Shown here piece after piece: positions 60,497 through 64,000 of a stretch of 64,000 bases of DNA (position 1 is its first letter; every line of letters begins with the position of its first letter). The translations under genes and the position numbers were made by a program. The stretch comes from Aldehydirespirator sp965205155. GTDB taxonomy: Bacteria > Actinomycetota > Acidimicrobiia > Acidimicrobiales > Aldehydirespiratoraceae. The stretch lies in assembly GCA_965205155.1 (NCBI GenBank), contig OZ242033.1, positions 2,542,001-2,606,000 on the forward strand, read 5' to 3'. The notes under the pieces were generated by a model. The model had not been told where the DNA came from and did no database searches. It saw nothing but the letters and a program-made list of their open reading frames with translations.

Positions 60497-61948
60497 ATGC
60501 CCATGCGGGCGATGACTGACTATCCCGATGTCGGGCTCTACATCGGCGGCTCCTGGCGCACCACCGCGGACGACCTGCCGGTGGTCAACCCGGCCAACGA
60601 GCAGGTCATCGGCCGGCTGGCCCGGGCCGGCCGCCAAGACCTCGACGACGCGCTGGAGGCGGCCGCCAAGGGGTACGAGGTCTGGAGCCAGACCGCGCCC
60701 AAGGACCGGGCCGATGTGCTGCGCCGGGCCGCGGCCATCATGCGCGAGCACCAGGCCGAGATCGGGCACGACATCACCCTTGAGCTGGGCAAGCCGTACC
60801 CGCAGGCCAAGCTGGAAGTCATCCGGGGCGCCGAGTTCTTCGAATGGGACGCCGGAGAGGCGGTGCGCACCTACGGCCGGGTCATCCCCAGCGAGCCGGG
60901 CATCAACTACATCGTCCACCATCAGCCCATCGGCGCGGTGGCCGCGTTCTCGCCGTGGAACTTCCCGATGAGCCAGCCCGCCCGCAAGGTGGCGGGCGCG
61001 CTGGCGGCGGGATGCTCCATCATCCTCAAGCCGGCCGAGGAGACCCCGGCGGGCGCCATGCACATCGCCCGGGCCTTCCACGACGCCGGCCTGCCGCCGG
61101 GGGTGCTGAACCTGGTGTACGGAGTGCCGTCGGAGATCTCCGAGTACCTGATCCCGCACGAGTCGATCCGCCTGGTCGCCTTCACCGGGTCGACCGCGGT
61201 GGGCCGGCATCTAACCGGGATGGCGTCGGACCACATGACGCCGGTGCTGATGGAGCTCGGCGGGCATGCGCCGGTGATCGTGTGCGAGGACACCGACGTG
61301 AGGGCGGCCGCGGTCACCTCCGCGGTGCGCAAGATGCGCAACGCCGGGCAGGTGTGCACCTCCCCGACGCGCTTCCTCGTGCACGACAGCATCTACCGGC
61401 AGTTCCTCAACGTGTTCACCGAGCGGGCCGCGGCCACGATGGTCGGCGACGGCATGGAGCCCGGCGTGGAGATGGGCCCACTCGCCAACGACCGCCGGCT
61501 GGCCGCCATCACCGAGTTCGTGGCCGACGCCCGCGACAAGGGCGCGGAGGTCACCACCGGCGGCTCCACGATCGGGACGTCGGGCTACTTCTTCGAGCCC
61601 ACCGTGCTCGCCGACGTCCCCGACAACGCCCGGGTGATGCAGGAGGAGCCCTTCGGGCCGGTGGCCATCGTCAACCGGGTGGGCTCGCTCGACGAGGCCA
61701 TCGAGTGCGCCAACTCGGTGCCGTTCGGGCTGGCTGCCTACGGGTTCACCAACCGCGCCGACTACGCCGACCGGATGGTGGAGCGGGTGCAGACCGGGAA
61801 CCTGTCGATCAACACGCTCGAGGCGTCGGTGCCCGAGACGCCCTTCGGCGGCGTCAAGTCCAGCGGGTACGGCCGCGAGGGCGGGGTCGAGGGCCTGCAC
61901 AACTACATGGTCGTCAAGAACGTCTCCCACAGCATCTCGATCGTCTAG
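60497..61948 (+). CDS. NAD(P)-dependent aldehyde dehydrogenase
   Basis: 483 residues (an ATG at 60512 is the alternative start). Motifs: FSPWNFPMSQPARKVAGALA, FTGSTAVGRHLTGMASDH, MELGGHAPVIVCEDTD (catalytic Glu near 253) and NAGQVCTSPTRFLV (catalytic Cys near 287). The end is ETPFGGVKSSGYGREGG. It resembles succinate-semialdehyde dehydrogenases. Because it is clustered with haaO and kynU, oxidation of 2-aminomuconate semialdehyde is a reasonable guess. Confidence 0.9.
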   Translation: MPMRAMTDYPDVGLYIGGSWRTTADDLPVVNPANEQVIGRLARAGRQDLDDALEAAAKGYEVWSQTAPKDRADVLRRAAAIMREHQAEIGHDITLELGKPYPQAKLEVIRGAEFFEWDAGEAVRTYGRVIPSEPGINYIVHHQPIGAVAAFSPWNFPMSQPARKVAGALAAGCSIILKPAEETPAGAMHIARAFHDAGLPPGVLNLVYGVPSEISEYLIPHESIRLVAFTGSTAVGRHLTGMASDHMTPVLMELGGHAPVIVCEDTDVRAAAVTSAVRKMRNAGQVCTSPTRFLVHDSIYRQFLNVFTERAAATMVGDGMEPGVEMGPLANDRRLAAITEFVADARDKGAEVTTGGSTIGTSGYFFEPTVLADVPDNARVMQEEPFGPVAIVNRVGSLDEAIECANSVPFGLAAYGFTNRADYADRMVERVQTGNLSINTLEASVPETPFGGVKSSGYGREGGVEGLHNYMVVKNVSHSISIV

Positions 61949-61972
61949 CCACAGGAGGCTTCGCGCCGCCAA

Positions 61973-62926
61973 ATGCACTACGCCAGAGCCGACGCCAAGG
62001 ACTACGCCCGGGCCAACCTGAAGGGCGTCTGGGCCGCGGCGCTGACGCCGTTCACCGACGACCTGCGCATCGACGAGGACGGGTTCCGCGACAACGTTCG
62101 CCACTGGACCGAGGACCTCGGCATCGCCGGGATCTTCGTGTCGGGAAAGCAGGGGGAGTTCTTCTCGATGAGCATCGACGAGCGCAAGCGCAGCCTGGAG
62201 CTCGCCGTCGAGGCCACCGGAGAGCGGGCGCAGACGATCATGTCGTGCTCGGACCAGAACTTCGACGTCGTCATAGACCTCGCCCGCCACGCCGAGGGAG
62301 CCGGGGCGGACTACATCGTGGTGCACGCCCCGACGCTGCACTTCGTCTCGGAGCACGACGAGACCGTCTACCGGTACTACGAGACGATCTCGCAGAGCGT
62401 TGACATCGGCATCGCGCTGTGGAGCCATCCCGACAGCGGATACCTGATGTCGCCGCAGTTGTGTGACCGGCTGGCCGACCTCGACAACGTGGTGGCCATC
62501 AAGTACAGCGTCCCCCGTCCGATGTACGCCGAACTCACCGCGCTGGCCTCCGACCGCATCCAGGTGAGCACCGCGTCGGAGGACGAGTGGCTCGACAACA
62601 TCCTCGAACTCGACTGGAAGCTCTACCTGTGCTCGTCGCCGCCGTACCTGCTGCAGACCGCCGCCGACCGGCGGATGCACGACTACACCCAGGCCGCGTT
62701 CGCCGGCGACGCCGTGGCGGCGCGCCGCATCAGCGAGAGCCTGAACCCGGTGCGCGACGCCCTGAAGCGGACCCGGCCGGCCGAGAAGCCCCACGCCCAC
62801 CAGAAGTACTGGCAGCACCTGCTAGGACAGGTCGGAGGCCGTGTCCGACCGCCGATGCTGGAGTTGACCGACAGCGAGAAGGCAGCCACACGCGAGGCCT
62901 TCGAGCTATGCGGACTGCGGGTGTGA
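61973..62926 (+). CDS. DapA-family (dihydrodipicolinate synthase-like) aldolase/lyase
   Basis: 317-residue TIM-barrel lyase. LKGVWAAALTPFTDDLRIDE, then IAGIFVSGKQGEFFSMSIDE. The Schiff-base Lys is in DNVVAIKYSVPRPMYAE (near 175). The dapA Gly-Thr-Thr-Gly motif is replaced by SGKQGEF, so it is not lysine biosynthesis. Members of this divergent branch do pyruvate-dependent aldol cleavage or decarboxylation. In this cluster it may act late in 3-hydroxyanthranilate breakdown. Confidence 0.82.
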   Translation: MHYARADAKDYARANLKGVWAAALTPFTDDLRIDEDGFRDNVRHWTEDLGIAGIFVSGKQGEFFSMSIDERKRSLELAVEATGERAQTIMSCSDQNFDVVIDLARHAEGAGADYIVVHAPTLHFVSEHDETVYRYYETISQSVDIGIALWSHPDSGYLMSPQLCDRLADLDNVVAIKYSVPRPMYAELTALASDRIQVSTASEDEWLDNILELDWKLYLCSSPPYLLQTAADRRMHDYTQAAFAGDAVAARRISESLNPVRDALKRTRPAEKPHAHQKYWQHLLGQVGGRVRPPMLELTDSEKAATREAFELCGLRV

Positions 62927-62943
62927 CCCAGGAGGGAGCGCTC

Positions 62944-63495
62944 ATGACGAACGGGACCCGGCTAGCGGCATTCAACTTCCAGAAGTGGATCGACGGGCAC
63001 CGCGACCTGCTCAAGCCGCCGGTCGGCAACCAGCAGATCTGGGAGGAAGCCGACCTCATGGTGACCGTCGTCGGCGGCCCCAACCGGCGCACCGACTTCC
63101 ACGACGACCCGGTCGAGGAGTTCTTCTACCAGCTCGAGGGCGACATGGTGCTCAAGGTCATCGAGGACGGCACGCACTACGACGTCCCCATCAGCGAGGG
63201 CGAGATCTTCCTGCTGCCGGCCCATGTGCGCCACTCCCCCCAGCGGCCCCAGGCCGGATCGATCGGGCTGGTCGTCGAGCCCAAGCGTCCCGACGGGGCC
63301 CAGGACGGCTTCGAGTGGTACTGCTTCGAGTGCGAGTCGCTCGTGCACCGTGTCGAGGTGATCCTGACCAGCATCGTGCGCGACCTGCCCCCGCTGTTCG
63401 AGCGCTTCTACCAGCACGAGGACCTGCGCACCTGCGGCCGGTGCGGGGCGCTGCACCCGGGCAAGGAACCCCCCGAAGGCTGGGTCAAGCTGTAA
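62944..63495 (+). CDS. haaO: 3-hydroxyanthranilate 3,4-dioxygenase
   Basis: 183 residues of the cupin extradiol dioxygenase family: NFQKWIDGHRDLLKPPVGNQ, RRTDFHDDPVEEFFYQLEGD (Fe ligands His and Glu), FLLPAHVRHSPQRPQ (third ligand His), FEWYCFECESLVHRVEV and CGRCGALHPG, the second, rubredoxin-like metal site of bacterial enzymes. Converts 3-hydroxyanthranilate to 2-amino-3-carboxymuconate semialdehyde. Start at ATG 62944 after GGAGGGAGC. Confidence 0.93.
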   Translation: MTNGTRLAAFNFQKWIDGHRDLLKPPVGNQQIWEEADLMVTVVGGPNRRTDFHDDPVEEFFYQLEGDMVLKVIEDGTHYDVPISEGEIFLLPAHVRHSPQRPQAGSIGLVVEPKRPDGAQDGFEWYCFECESLVHRVEVILTSIVRDLPPLFERFYQHEDLRTCGRCGALHPGKEPPEGWVKL

Positions 63496-63498
63496 CAA

Positions 63499-64000
63499 GT
63501 GACTGTGCCCACCACCGGCGCCGAGACTGCGGCAGCCCTGGACGCGGCCGACCCGCTGGCCTCGCTCCGCGAGGAGTTCCACCTGCCGGAGGGCCGGGGC
63601 GGCTCGTCGCAGATCTACCTGGTCGGGAACTCGCTGGGGGCCGTGCCCCGGGCCGCAGCCGGCTACGTGAACGCCGAGCTGGAGCGGTGGGCCCGGCTCG
63701 GCGCGGCCGCCCACTTCGGGGGCGAGCTGGCGTGGCTGCCGTATCACGAGCTGTTGACCGGCTCGCTGGGGCGGCTGGTCGGCGGGCGTCCGAGCGAGGT
63801 CGTCGCCATGAACTCGCTTACCGTCAACCTTCACCTGCTGATGGTGAGCTTCTACGACCCCACCCCTGATCGGCACAAGGTCCTCATCGAGGACCACGCC
63901 TTTCCCAGCGACCACTTCGCGGTCGAGAGCCAGATCCGCCAGCGGGGCCACGATCCAGCCGAGTCGCTGGTTGTCGCCCGGCCGCGGGCGGGCTCCGAGA
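63499..64000 (+). CDS. kynU: Kynureninase, N-terminal part (cut by the window end)
   Basis: The first 167 residues: LDAADPLASLREEFHLPEGR, SSQIYLVGNSLGAVPRAAAG, HELLTGSLGRLVGGRPSEVV, VAMNSLTVNLHLLMVSFYDP. These are the N-terminal PLP-binding region of kynureninase (YLxGNSLG signature). Cleaves 3-hydroxykynurenine to 3-hydroxyanthranilate, feeding HaaO just upstream. Starts 4 nt after haaO at GTG 63499, or GTG 63505. It continues beyond the window. Confidence 0.88.
   Translation, partial: MTVPTTGAETAAALDAADPLASLREEFHLPEGRGGSSQIYLVGNSLGAVPRAAAGYVNAELERWARLGAAAHFGGELAWLPYHELLTGSLGRLVGGRPSEVVAMNSLTVNLHLLMVSFYDPTPDRHKVLIEDHAFPSDHFAVESQIRQRGHDPAESLVVARPRAGSE

Noticed and set aside
61973..62926. Calling the DapA-family gene dapA
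   Set aside because: The conserved GTTGE motif is replaced and the gene sits in a tryptophan-catabolic cluster, so lysine biosynthesis is unlikely.

Overview
The window looks like a chromosomal segment from a GC-rich, aerobic, heterotrophic actinobacterium, most likely an Acidimicrobiia-type lineage. This is inferred from gene style only: GTG starts and heavy GC codon use, an F420-type LLM oxidoreductase, a PIG-L deacetylase, CoA and kynurenine catabolism, and several copies of an actinobacterial PafBC-type (RecA-NDp) promoter motif. No rRNA, tRNA or CRISPR array was recognised.

Layout. 0-4.5 kb holds toxin-antitoxin debris around a DinG-type helicase: a HicAB pair cut by the window edge, a ribbon-helix-helix antitoxin with a truncated Doc toxin, and an MNT-type nucleotidyltransferase with a truncated HEPN partner. 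4.5-10.6 kb is ordinary metabolism: EthD protein, aminotransferase, PIG-L deacetylase, MOSC, thiolase and Cu/Zn SOD. It includes an AhpD-like protein whose second CxxC cysteine is an in-frame UGA followed by a strong bacterial SECIS, so a selenoprotein. 10.6-43.3 kb is a defence island of mosaic origin. It contains a 294-bp duplication, an AbiE-like pair, a phosphatase/ADP-ribosylglycohydrolase pair and a DUF3644 protein. It then has a compact XRE-controlled operon encoding an OGG-like glycosylase, a small MGGSSS protein and a PfkB/deoxyribosyltransferase/QueC triple fusion. Last comes a DISARM-like set (SNF2-DUF3883 helicase, DUF1156 methyltransferase, PIN protein, DUF499 ATPase) interrupted by about 5 kb of lower-GC genes. 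43.5-64 kb returns to catabolism: F420 oxidoreductase, esterase, P450 and two kynurenine-pathway clusters (kmo-kynA, and ALDH-dapA-like-haaO-kynU). Between these lies a nine-gene minus-strand operon with an ABC transporter of the branched-chain amino acid/amide class, a PaaK-like CoA ligase, a thiolase and an amidase.

How the parts connect. Seven copies (and a weaker eighth) of a 22-nt TGTCR-N11-[TC]ANNNT element precede accessory genes between 3.3 and 37.2 kb, including the SNF2, DUF499 and unknown/PIN genes. The island may therefore be partly wired to DNA damage. The XRE operon carries a perfect palindrome over its -10 box and start codon. The catabolic operon has a clear sigma70 promoter beside a MarR gene.
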